From positions 1,185,501 to 1,249,500 of the forward strand of contig JAJEKV010000091.1 of NCBI GenBank assembly GCA_021234155.1: a DNA stretch of 64,000 nucleotides, read 5' to 3'. This DNA comes from Isoetes taiwanensis. Its lineage: Eukaryota > Streptophyta > Lycopodiopsida > Isoetales > Isoetaceae. Position numbers and translations under genes: made by a program. The notes under the pieces are model-generated. The model saw nothing but the letters and a program-made list of their open reading frames with translations. It did not search any database and was not told where the DNA came from. The first letter of the stretch is position 1. Each line of letters starts with the position of its first letter. Of this stretch, positions 1 to 9,269 are shown piece by piece.

Positions 1-238
1 CACCCCGAGGTGGATATATATGATGTTATGTTACCGGACGTGTATGTTTACGCTTCCGCAGCCTAGGTAGGCCCCGAGGGAGGCGGGGTAAAATGACCCC
101 TTCACTCTTCCCAATCGTGGACTCTAGGCGGTCCACGGTGATATGTGGAGGGCCCCAGATCGATTGTGGAGCTGGTGCGGGGGATGAACTCCTGTTTGTA
201 TACGGTGCGGGCATCGTATACGAGTAGGGGACGTCACA
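1..238 (+). mobile_element. LTR retrotransposon, 3' end of an LTR (truncated by window start)
   Basis: This stretch aligns by eye to the last ~240 bases of the complete LTR at 62083-63582. Both contain the 'tttacgcttccgcag' segment, the 'gatgaactcctgtttgtata' segment, and the terminus ggggACGTCACA. It ends at 238 with the family's terminal ACGTCACA. What follows is not a primer binding site, so it is a 3' LTR or a solo LTR. It differs clearly in sequence from the right-hand LTR, so the two are not a recent pair. Confidence 0.8.
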
Positions 239-250
239 TGCCACGTGGCA
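239..250. promoter_or_regulatory. Palindromic G-box-like motif
   Basis: TGCCACGTGGCA is a perfect 12-bp palindrome containing CACGTG, the plant G-box/ABRE core bound by bZIP and bHLH factors. It abuts the LTR terminus. Function is inferred from the motif alone. Confidence 0.25.
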
Positions 251-2160
251 GTGTTTCAAAACAAGAATGTAAGTAAAATTTTTGGCTGAACGACGGAGCT
301 ACTACGATGTTTCTACATGCATTCTCGGGATTTACCCCACATTCCGATCCAAGAACATACCTTGCATTCTCTTGCATTTTGAAGGTTTCTACTGAACGCA
401 AAATGATCCTAAGTGTTTCCATGTAACAATAAAGGCAATCTACTTGCCTTCCCTAACATGCCAACAGGGCCCTGTTGATACGCCAGGGGCATACAAGAAA
501 TCACGGTAAAAAAGCAATTCTGCTGGGTGACATTGGACTAAATGCAGAGTAAAAATGCTGCCACAGAGAAAAACGTGCAGTAAAATATTGAGTCATTCGT
601 GACTGGGTTAAACATTTTTAAAAGTAATTATTGCCACATGTCAAGGTGTGATTCACAGACAGCCGCTGATGTTTTTACGTTAGGGGAATGGAACCACAAA
701 CTTATTCTCACTCAGTTTTGCCTTCCATATGCTGGGAAGTAAAATTTTCCTACACTAGAAATTCTATTGCTTCAGAACACTGCCCCGGACTTTATATGCG
801 CATAATTCAATCATACCAAGCCTTTATATAAGCGCATAATTCGTCATGGACAGAAAGGCCGTGGCAAGCCTGTCGTTTGCTGTTGACTTTTGTTTTTCCC
901 CAAGTGCAGTAGAAAAGAACATGAACAATCGTGGTTTGTGTTTTAACACCTCAGCAAGTTGCAAATTTTTATGTGGCCAGCTTTCACGCAATCTGTCCAA
1001 TGAACGTAAGGGGAATTTAATCTCAGCTAAAAATGCATTGCACATAAAAGACTGTTTCTACAGTAGCTAATACATATCTTTGCATAACCAGCCCTGTAGT
1101 TTGCTTTACCAGAACAAGAATCTCTTACCTGCTGATTGGCATCGCAGTGCATCAAAGATATAGCTCTCAAATATCAGCAATGCAAATAGTTCCCATGGGA
1201 TTGGCTGCCTCCATCTAAGAAACCACCCAATTTATTGGATCTAGTCAGTAAGATTACAGTGCATCATGCACACTGATATGCATAGAAAACACCTCGGGGA
1301 CGTCCGTAACGCATAGAAAACCACTGGGGAGGTCCGTATGTATCAGCCAATAGTTGGAAGCGAACACATTGCAAATGTTTGCACCAAAAGTGCAAACATT
1401 GTTGTTTACATCTGCTGTTATACATCTACAGAAAATACTTTATAGTTTCAGAATTTCAGAATTTTATAGAGACAATAAAACATCTTAAAGATCCAACGAT
1501 TTCAAAATTCAAGATGTCAATAGTACTAGTGCTTCCGAATCTGGAGAGCTGGATCAAAACTGGAGACAAAGAAACAGATTTTTTTCTTGAAAAAGAATAG
1601 AGAGGAGGCTTACCTAGGCACCTAGAAGTTGGAGCAGAGGCTGCGGCGGGGAAGACTTCCAAACCTGGCCATTTCTGATTCATTGGTCACCTGCCCGCTT
1701 AAATTCCACTGCCAAGAGATGTCCAGAAAATCAAATCGTTTTGAAATGTTTAGTTTTTTTTTTTTTTTGCCCCTTCTTATTTTTGGTTGTTGGTATTTTT
1801 TCCGTCCAAGTGCAAACACGTTTTGCAATGCTCCCAACTAAGGGATGTGATTAATCCAGAAAAAAACGAGTAGTTAATTCAGCCATTTGTTATCAGCAAG
1901 TTCGGGGTGGAGCTGTGCGTCGAGGGGCTAAAAATTCAATTGGATCATTCTTGCTGCTGCATGTGGTTCAATCTGCTTCAAAAGAATCCCAACCACTTTG
2001 TCTGCCCCTTTAAAGCCAGTATAATGAAGAGAAGAAGAGGTTTGATTGAGAGAGGAAGAGATTTGAGGCGGAATGGAGCGGGATTGATCAAGAAATGGTG
2101 AAAAACAGTTGGTCTGGAGCTTCAAACTGCATGTTTGTTTGCTGACTGATAATAGGAACT
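239..2160. other. Intergenic stretch, no gene recognised
   Basis: Only short overlapping ORFs on both strands occur here, with no recognisable domain, codon pattern or length. The stretch is AT-rich, with a T-run near 1751-1766. The one striking motif is the 12-bp perfect palindrome TGCCACGTGGCA at 239-250, directly after the LTR end, with a G-box core (CACGTG). I see no gene start nearby that it could serve. Confidence 0.5.
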
Positions 2161-2507
2161 ACCTCCCAGGTGAATGCCTGGGAGTTAGAACATAGCAAGT
2201 TCATGACTTTTCAAGAGCCTTTGGATACATCCATCTAACTTTGTTCTTTCATTTTTGTTTGCACTCCCACAACCATTTCCAAAATAGAAAGGAACAGGAA
2301 TAGACCTATATACCTGGTACAGACACTTCATGACCCTGAATGTGACATCCTGGTGAATAAGTGATGACAAATATGGCTGCTCCACCATGGCATTCAGCAT
2401 AAACGCATTGCCTTTATGGTACATGGAGGCTGAAAGCACAATCGTGTACACAAAGCGCCACAGCAATGTGTTAACGCTGAAGGTGGCATCCATACTCACC
2501 ACAAATT
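2161..2507 (-). other. 3' flank of the PPR gene with a possible splice donor
   Basis: Just past the PPR stop codon, the minus strand reads GTGAGTATG beginning at 2499, a strong plant 5' splice site. If used, the splice would leave from within the 3' UTR or bypass the stop only in a shifted frame. A 108-codon ORF here overlaps the PPR stop in another frame and shows no PPR, E or DYW residues. It is probably UTR or intron. Confidence 0.3.
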
Positions 2508-4868
2508 TCATGTGCCCTTTGCCAAGTGACCATGAACATAGACGTTGGACATGAGGACATATGCAGCAGCATTGCCAGGATCTAAGGCTACGATTTCTTC
2601 AAAGCATTGTTTCCCTAGCTTTAGATTTCCATGCACTTTGCAAGCACCAAAGAGAGAAATCCAACCACAAATATTGGGCTTTCTAGTGGCCTGAAGTATT
2701 TCTTCTGCTTCTTTAAAGAATCCTGCATGACCCATAATATCAATCATGCAATTATAGTGGGATGCATCAGGTAGTACATCATAACAATTTCTCATTAAAT
2801 TGAAAAGCAAATGAATTTCACCCATGAATCCTGCACTACTCAAAGAACTAAGAATATTAACGAATGTAACACCATCTGGCTTAACACCACTGTACTTCAT
2901 CACCTCAAAACAATCCATGGCCAATCCAATATCACCAGTCCGACAATACCCACCAATCATTATATTCCATGATACAATATCTCGATCTGGCAACCGTTTA
3001 AATACTTCACGTGCTTCATCCAGGCTCCCACATTTAGCATACATATCAACAATTGCATTACCAATAGAAGCACTGTGGTGGAAAACATTTTCATTTATCT
3101 GTTTATGAATGTTTCTGCCCTGATCTATAGCCCCAATGCTGCCACATGCTTTCATCATGTTAATAACTGTAACTTCCTCTAGATTTATTCCTTCCACCTG
3201 CATAAGATCATAGCATTCTAATGCAAGAAGGAATCTATCACTTTGAATAAATCCAGCAACCAGTGCATCCCATGACACAACATTTCGGTTTGGCAATTCA
3301 ATGAAAGCTTTGCATGCCTCCTCCAACTTTCCAACTTTGGCATACATATCAATAAGGGTACTGCCTACAAACGTGTCAAGTTGTAATTGATGCTGAAGTA
3401 TTAGTGCATGAATATGTCTTCCTTGTTCGATCCTGGGCAAGCTGCTACAACCTTTTAATGCGCCTAAGAAGGTTGCTTTGTTTGGCATGACTCCTTCGCA
3501 CTGCATGATGTAAAAACAGTGGAGAGCAGAAAAGCCTTCGCCATTTTTGGCATATCCAGCAATCATTGAACTCCATGATATCACATCTCGATTATGAATG
3601 CCCTCAAAGACTCTATGTGCCTCCCCTAAGCTCCCGCATTTGACATACATAGAGAGAAGTGCATTTGCAACAACAAGATTGCCTTCAAAGCCACTTCCTA
3701 TAACTTCCATATGCAGGCGCCTACCTTGCTGTATGGCCCCAAGAGCACCACATGCTTTCAAAACACTTGAGAATGTAAAACTATCAGGTCTTATTCTCTC
3801 CTGTTGCATTTTATTAAAGTACTCTAAGGCAAGTTTGCATTTTCCATGCTTTGAATACCCAGAGATCATTGCTCCCCATGAAACGAAATTCCGACCTGGC
3901 AATGTTTCAAAAATTTTATGTGCTTCCTCCAGGTTCCCACATTTGACATACATGTCAACAAGTGTAGTGCCTATAGAAACATCAGTTTGTAATTGGCGCT
4001 GGATGATCATCTCATGAATATGCCTACCCAGTGCTATGGCTCCATTCTTGCTACATGCTTTCAAGACACCCAGAAATGTGATTTGATCTGGCTTCACCCC
4101 AGAAACCTTCAAGCTTTCGAAACATTCTATGGCAGAGCTATTTTTTCCATAATCAGCATACCCAGTAATTATTGCATTCCAAGATATGACATCTCGGTTC
4201 TGCAACCCATCAAAAACTTTGGTAGCTTCATCCAGGCTTCCACATCTAACATACATACAGATGAGCACGTTTTGCAAAGTAACATCAGAATCGGAGTTGC
4301 TGACGCTAATGTGCATATGGACCAGCCGTCCATGGCATAAGGTTGCTGTCTGCACACAAGCTTTGAGAACCGTAACATAAATATACTTGTTGCCCTCCAT
4401 ACTGACAAGCTGCATTCTGTCATATAAATGCAAAGCTACTTGGCTCTGTCCCAACTTTGCATGTCCAGACATAATTAAGTTCCACGAGTATAGAGTTGGT
4501 TGCTGGATTTTGTCAAATGCTTGTTGAGCTTCCAACAAATTCCCACAGCACACAAAATGCTTCACAAGATGGTCGCCCAAAACAGCAACAGAATTGAGCA
4601 TGGTACGTACCATAAGGGACTGAACTTGCCTACCTGCTTCCAAATCTTTTCTTCTAGTGCACTCCTGCAACAGGTAGTATGCATCGTTTCGTGATATGGA
4701 ACAATCTTGCCGCCCCACTACACAAAGAAGCTCCTTTAATTTACCCTCCTGGACGACTCTGTCAACTAAGTTGCAACTCTTGCGCTTCCATGCATCTAAC
4801 TGTGAAACACGTCCATCATTTGCCCGATGTTGCTGGGCAATAGTGACCAAATGACTGCTCGCCTGCAT
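2508..4868 (-). CDS. PLS-class pentatricopeptide repeat protein, ending inside the E1 region
   Basis: This is a 786-codon uninterrupted frame, by far the longest in the window. From about residue 60 to 750 it is a run of PLS-type PPR motifs with a ~101-residue P-L-S period. The S-motif signature 'NRDVISWNAIITGY' recurs near residues 226, 327, 428, 529 and 630, alternating with 'VLKAC...GRHIH' L motifs and 'MYVKCGSLDEA' segments. PLS PPR proteins bind organellar RNA sequence-specifically, usually for C-to-U editing. The C-terminus reads through E-like sequence (CGWISLFGACKVHGN, then AAAYVLMSNVY) and stops abruptly at HGHLAKGT. The rest of E1, E2 and any DYW deaminase are absent, so editing would need a partner, or the gene is truncated. 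The chosen start is the only early ATG. However, it lies in TTTGAATGCAG, which resembles a 3' splice site, so an upstream exon encoding a transit peptide is possible. I see no clear transit peptide in residues 1-50. Confidence 0.85.
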   Translation of the reverse strand: MQASSHLVTIAQQHRANDGRVSQLDAWKRKSCNLVDRVVQEGKLKELLCVVGRQDCSISRNDAYYLLQECTRRKDLEAGRQVQSLMVRTMLNSVAVLGDHLVKHFVCCGNLLEAQQAFDKIQQPTLYSWNLIMSGHAKLGQSQVALHLYDRMQLVSMEGNKYIYVTVLKACVQTATLCHGRLVHMHISVSNSDSDVTLQNVLICMYVRCGSLDEATKVFDGLQNRDVISWNAIITGYADYGKNSSAIECFESLKVSGVKPDQITFLGVLKACSKNGAIALGRHIHEMIIQRQLQTDVSIGTTLVDMYVKCGNLEEAHKIFETLPGRNFVSWGAMISGYSKHGKCKLALEYFNKMQQERIRPDSFTFSSVLKACGALGAIQQGRRLHMEVIGSGFEGNLVVANALLSMYVKCGSLGEAHRVFEGIHNRDVISWSSMIAGYAKNGEGFSALHCFYIMQCEGVMPNKATFLGALKGCSSLPRIEQGRHIHALILQHQLQLDTFVGSTLIDMYAKVGKLEEACKAFIELPNRNVVSWDALVAGFIQSDRFLLALECYDLMQVEGINLEEVTVINMMKACGSIGAIDQGRNIHKQINENVFHHSASIGNAIVDMYAKCGSLDEAREVFKRLPDRDIVSWNIMIGGYCRTGDIGLAMDCFEVMKYSGVKPDGVTFVNILSSLSSAGFMGEIHLLFNLMRNCYDVLPDASHYNCMIDIMGHAGFFKEAEEILQATRKPNICGWISLFGACKVHGNLKLGKQCFEEIVALDPGNAAAYVLMSNVYVHGHLAKGT

Positions 4869-5112
4869 TCAAATTTAGTTATTAACTAATTTTTCCTACA
4901 ACTTCAATCCAAAACACGCTCTAATTAGATATGGCTGTAATCCCCTCGAGATCCCCTTTTTATGTAACATTACGTAAAAAATGTACAAAATTTAATCTAA
5001 GGTTTTATAGAAAGGTATATAATGAAGCAGAAAAAAAGTTAACTACCCATTAGCTATTTCTCCAATATAAAAGTGATCTTCGAAGGGACAAACATTCAAC
5101 CTCAACTTTAAA
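4869..5112. other. AT-rich 5' flank of the PPR gene
   Basis: No ORF of note. The minus strand immediately before the PPR ATG is AT-rich and ends in AAATTTGAATGCAG, compatible with a polypyrimidine-poor splice acceptor. Beyond that I see no recognisable core promoter. Confidence 0.3.
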
Positions 5113-5198
5113 GTATTCTACAATATTTGCTGGCAACTCTAACCTCAAGTTTAATTTTAAACTTGAGGTTAGAGTTGCCCGCAAATATTGTAGAATAC
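5113..5198. repeat. 40-bp inverted repeat with 6-nt loop (foldback/MITE-like hairpin)
   Basis: The left arm is 5113-5152 and the right arm 5159-5198. They are reverse complements except for one internal mismatch (T at 5131 against C at 5180), separated by aatttt. The transcript of either strand would form a near-perfect 40-bp stem. It sits ~250 bp upstream of the PPR start. It could be a small MITE remnant or a small-RNA-generating hairpin; the sequence alone does not decide. Confidence 0.8.
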
Positions 5199-5237
5199 AA
5201 TACACGAAATGTTATCATGAACCAAAGCATTATCGAC

Positions 5238-5424
5238 CCTTAACAGCCTGTCCCGAGATTTTCATTCTAGGAATGAATCTCAGACGTCCATTCAAGCATG
5301 AAGAGGGCAAGTATGGGTCGTAACAGCTTTGCCTGATTTTGTTATCATCATAACACTTTTGTTATCACCATAACAACTTATAGGACAAGTGTCAGAACAA
5401 AAATCTCCTGACAGGCTGTTAAGG
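5238..5424. repeat. MITE-like element with ~25-bp terminal inverted repeats
   Basis: The left end CCTTAACAGCCTGTC (5238-5252) is matched in reverse complement by GACAGGCTGTTAAGG (5410-5424). The match continues imperfectly inward (GAGATTTT against AAAATCTC), giving about 25-bp arms enclosing ~135 bp. No transposase lies inside. Target duplication is not evident. It adjoins a second inverted repeat at 5427-5490 that shares the AACAGCCT motif, so the two may be one nested foldback. Confidence 0.55.
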
Positions 5425-5426
5425 CT

Positions 5427-5490
5427 GATAACAGCCTCTTCAGGCGCCATCATGGGGCAGCCCATAACGACCCCTGAAGAGGCTGTTATC
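5427..5490. repeat. 18-bp perfect inverted repeat, 28-nt loop
   Basis: GATAACAGCCTCTTCAGG (5427-5444) and its exact reverse complement at 5473-5490. It lies immediately beside the 5238-5424 inverted repeat and shares the AACAGCCT sequence with it. Confidence 0.75.
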
Positions 5491-6793
5491 CAGCCCATAG
5501 CAAAAATTATATACAAAGCTTGTCCAACACTTTGATGATAATGGAAAAGAATTCTCTACTCCATAAGTCCTCGTGAGAAGAAGAAGGTTAAAATTTCTAG
5601 TCCAAACACCTTAAGCATTGATTGGACATAAGAAACAAGACATTATTTTTGGAGCTACTTTGTATACACGTTTCCGTACTTACTTTTCATGTTTGTATGT
5701 CGCTTCACGATAAGTTATCCATTCCCATGTTGACATCGAATCTCATGTTAGGTCTGAGGAACAACTAAAGTTAGCTATTTTGTTAGATTGTTTATTGGTC
5801 TTTAAATCACGACTTTCGCAGATTATCAAGATCCAACCACTTGCAGTCATCTGATCAAGAGCCATTAAAATCAAGAACTCCACCTGACAGAAAATTATCG
5901 CGATAATCTCTTGCATCAAAATTGGTCGTTCAAATGTCCAATCCTACCATTGTGGTCTAAGGGATCAATGCATTCCTCCCGCAGGTATGCCAGATAGCCC
6001 ATCGTGGGTTATGAGGCATAACTTGCTCGATGGGAGAATTAACCCCCTAATGAGACACACACACCACACTTTATCTATCAGATTGCTTGGTGCACACCGT
6101 CTCAATATCGAAACATGCAGGTTGGCCTATGAAGAGCGTGAAAACAGGGTATTCAATATTGCCATATGAATGAGAGTTATTGAACATGAATGCCATATCC
6201 TTCATATTTGTCTAGCAATTATGACTATCCGAGCACGATATATCCACTTGATTACACTTGATCAACCGCTAAATGCCCAGACCCAGAGAAGGAGCTCAGG
6301 CCTGACAATTCAAAAATTATATATGGATGCAAAATTGATACTGGGTAACACATATCACCGTTTGGACGCCGCTTACATATACTTAAAATTGACATGTTTT
6401 AAACAGAGGTGCGTGGTTGATGTGCTGACATGTAGGGTGCATGTCCGTCAAATGATAGGCTGAGAGAATCATTAGCTTGAATGGTGCCAGAGATATGAAC
6501 GCTTGTAGCCTGTCATATTTGTGGATAGCGTGCTTGCCCATCTTGAATTCAAGTAGAATGGAGTGGTTATCTATTTCAAAGAATTGCTTAAACCAAATTC
6601 AGCAATTTGCCCTAACCAATTTTCAAATATTTTGCCTAGAAGTCGCATTATATTAAAGAGGGTCTCATACAATTCCCACTTTTTTTTCAAAACCATGTTT
6701 TTTTAAGGCAAAAGGACGTGCAAATCATTTTGTGCTCCATTATTGTTTGAAGAAGAGACTTTGTCTAATGTAAAAAGAAAATATAAGGATTAC
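5491..6793. other. Non-coding stretch, nothing recognised
   Basis: Short ORFs at about 5987-6463 are adjacent in the plus strand (60 and 97 codons) but show no recognisable domain and no consistent composition. No RNA gene or repeat was recognised. Confidence 0.4.
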
Positions 6794-7223
6794 AAATGGC
6801 CTCCTTTTCCTGGATGGCGAGTCGAGACACTAAAAGACACATACGAAGCCAATGAAATAATTTACTTTTTACAAACAAAACGGTAGTATTCTGTGAATTT
6901 TTATTAATAAATAATAGCATTACAATGTAGCTTATAGTGGACGAAGAGACCATGGTGGACCTATCATTTCCATCCAAAAGGATGTGAATAAAAAATCTAA
7001 GTATACACAAATGACCTCCTTTCTCGGATGGCGAGTCAAGAAATCATAAAACACATTTAAAACCACCAACACAGTTTATTTTCTCCAAACAAAGTGCCAG
7101 TTTTCAATGACTTATTCATAAATAATATCTTTACAATGTAATTTATGGTGGACGAAGAGACCATGGCAGTCATGCTGTCACAACAGTTACATCTGGATGA
7201 CACACGGTTCACTTCAGTGGAAC
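6794..7223. repeat. Two diverged tandem copies of a ~215-bp sequence
   Basis: Copy 1 begins at 6794 (aaatggcctccttttcctgg) and copy 2 at 7009 (aaatgacctcctttctcgg). Both continue with 'ggatggcgagtc'. Each later contains a matching segment around 'gtggacgaagagaccatgg' at about 6936 and 7151. Divergence is substantial, so this is an old duplication. No coding function is apparent. Confidence 0.65.
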
Positions 7224-7706
7224 AATGATCGGAGCACACTCGGACCTTTTCCAGGCTCTTGGAGCAATGTAAAGACGATGGAAAGCTTCGAAAGAGCTTC
7301 ATGCTGGCCCATTCAACCGATCTCGCCACCTCCTCTCACATCCTTTCTTCAATGTCCGAGTAAAAAATGCTTCTCTCCCATCCCTATAGATGTCATGCAT
7401 TACTTGCAACATCCTTTGCAGTTCACGAAGTTGGGCAATCAGCTTCCTTTCATCATAATCCCTTGCATTTCTGTAACACCAACGTTAACATTGACCGTAT
7501 CCCAAAGCCTTGGTATGAGTGTGTTCTGAGCGGGATGCATGCCGGGCCCCTTGTCATCTAGAAGAGAGGAATATCGAAATTAAAAATTACAGTCCAATTA
7601 GCAATTACAGTTGAAACTAACAATTATAGTCCAATTACAGTTCTATTCATGTGTTTCATATATCACAATTACACGTGGTTCACATATTTGTAGCTTTGAG
7701 CAAGAA
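7224..7706. other. Non-coding stretch with short CAATTACAGT-type repeats
   Basis: No supported gene. Between ~7585 and 7680 the motif 'caattacagt' and variants recur several times (ttacagtccaattagcaattacagttg). The rest has no recognisable feature. Confidence 0.35.
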
Positions 7707-7740
7707 GGCACTTTCTCGACTTGGGAGTTGAGAAAGTGCC
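7707..7740. repeat. Lone hairpin of the 60-bp repeat family
   Basis: GGCACTTTCTCGAC (7707-7720) pairs with GTTGAGAAAGTGCC (7727-7740) with one G.T-type mismatch. The stem matches the palindromic core of the 60-bp repeats at 10835-11058 and in the array. It therefore marks the low-coordinate side of the same gene-like region. Confidence 0.6.
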
Positions 7741-7813
7741 TGCAATAGAACACACCCTTTTCTTTATTTACAAAACATTACGTAGTATACATAGATGGCC
7801 ACACTTCTTTGAT

Positions 7814-8110
7814 TTATCTAGCAACATGCAGAGTTGTGCCATTCAGGTGAATCACATAAAATTTCTTGTCGATCACTGCCATGATGCCGCTGCTTTCCTT
7901 GTCAACCTCCTTGAGCCCTAGATAATTCAGTAGAACTTCTGCCACAAGAATTGAAAATCGAGACTCGGCTAAAACAGGAATCAGTTTAAGTGCATGCCAC
8001 TTATCTGTTTCAAACTCCTCTATATGTTTTGGCAATGATGGTGTTATTGGATGCCACTTATCTGTTTCAAACTCCTCTATATGTTTTGGCAATGATGGTG
8101 TTATTGGAGT
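7814..8110 (-). pseudogene. C-terminal piece of unrecognised protein with duplicated 19-residue repeat
   Basis: An open frame of 92 codons on the minus strand begins within a perfect tandem duplication of 57 bp (7994-8050 and 8051-8107), which encodes 'PKHIEEFETDKWH' twice in frame. The rest reads '...LAESRFSILVAEVLLNYLGLKEVDKESSGIMAVIDKKFYVIHLNG', a plausible folded segment. It lies downstream of, and on the same strand as, the fragments at 8577-10745, so I treat it as part of the same decayed gene. The family is not recognised. Confidence 0.35.
7994..8107. repeat. 57-bp perfect tandem duplication, in frame (19 codons)
   Basis: The segment starting ATGCCACTTATCTG at 7994 is repeated without visible change at 8051. 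Its length is a multiple of three, so the minus-strand frame is kept. Confidence 0.85.
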
Positions 8111-8576
8111 TATGATAACATTTATAGGTGTTATCGTCTATGATGAGTTCTACTTTGATCATAAGAGGTTGGGGGACTAGCCAGTTCTTTTGCTTTGGCA
8201 TGATGCTGCCATGATATGGCAGCATAGAAGAGCAAGACACATTTTGATTTACTCAGGCCTACACATTTATTTGAGCACAGATACACAAGCATCATTGATT
8301 TGAAGAGAATACATTTCTACAGATTATGAAGTGGACACTTGAGGACCAAGGTGAAGACATTCATGAAAGATCACACAAGCATGGTAGGAAAAGTGATTCA
8401 AGCAAGACAACTTTGAAGTTTGGAAGACCCCTTGAGTATTCTTGGTATGTGATATTTCCATTGAGTTCTTGATATGACTATTGTTGTATTCCTACAATGT
8501 TTCATAGACATACTAAAGCTTCTTCACCATAATATATTTTTCTTTTTTGATAATCGGAGACAAATCTGCCACATGA
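8111..8576. repeat. Dispersed repeat shared with 11062-11290
   Basis: The 8200-8440 segment (gcatagaagagc ... tgaagtggacacttgaggaccaaggtgaagacattcat ... gattcaagcaagac) resembles 11078-11285 (gcatagaagagc ... aaagtagacacttgcttgaagaaccagg ... gattcaagcaaagc) in the same orientation. The two flank the 8577-10745 pseudogene, as an old duplication would. The match is diverged and non-coding. Confidence 0.5.
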
Positions 8577-9190
8577 TCACAACTTTCGCTGCCCCACAAA
8601 CTTAAACTTCGTCGCATACAGCCCGAGCACACCCAAGACATTCAAGATATTTCTCTTCGCCATCGAAGGCCAGGTTCCCACTTCGAAGCGTCGATCGAAG
8701 CACCAATCAACAATAGCTTGCACTTGGGGTTGAGGATACACCAGCTTACTCCGCGTCTTCTTTGGCTTCTGCGAGGTGTTCAGTTCTGGGACGTCAACAT
8801 CTTGGTACACTGCTGCCAGGACTCCGTTGATATCAAATATTACGAGCTTGATTGGTGCTTCTAGATCCCAGTTTGAGTTTGGCTCCGACCAGTAATCCAG
8901 TTCCAGAACGAGAGTTGGGATCCTGATTGTTGCGCGTTTTGTCTTTTATGATGAATTTGGCCCTGATGCCAGACCTAGATTCTTTCTAGAGTCTACTTCC
9001 TAATTTTTCTCGGGGTTTCCCTCAGGACTTTTCTCAGAGTCCGCTTCCTGATTTTTATCAAAATGGTGTTCTTGGTTTTTTTCAGAGTCATGTTCTGAAT
9101 TCGTTATAGGGATGGTGAAACGTGGTCAGACGACTCTGACAGTGACATTGAGGATGATGAAACTGGAATCATTTGAATGAATTTACTAAA
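8577..9190 (-). pseudogene. Acidic/basic C-terminal region of the same unrecognised protein
   Basis: The minus strand encodes a 77-codon segment (8577-8810) with 'KKTRSKLVYPQPQVQAIVDW' followed by 'CFDRRFEVGTWPSMAKRNIL'. Upstream of it, about 8960-9110, lies decayed sequence rich in 'DSEKNQE'-like acidic repeats. Acidic DSE/KNQ runs also occur in the array protein (SEDKNQSETEDDESEDHEED), which suggests the same gene family. The segment near the C-terminus looks like a compact helical, possibly nucleic-acid-binding region, but this is inference only. Stops and frame changes make it a relic. Confidence 0.35.
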
Positions 9191-9269
9191 ATGATGAATG
9201 ATGTCAGTTAGCAATGTTAGTGAGGCGGATTGAGAACCAGGGCATTCAATGAAAATATGGTAAGTTTAC

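Noticed and set aside
2824-4694. Plus-strand and other minus-strand ORFs of 64-139 codons inside the PPR gene
   Set aside because: They overlap the intact PPR frame and show no independent domain; they are shadows of the repeat codon pattern.
5987-6463. Two adjacent plus ORFs (60 and 97 codons) as a gene
   Set aside because: No shared domain, no splice signals that join them convincingly, and coding-like composition is absent.
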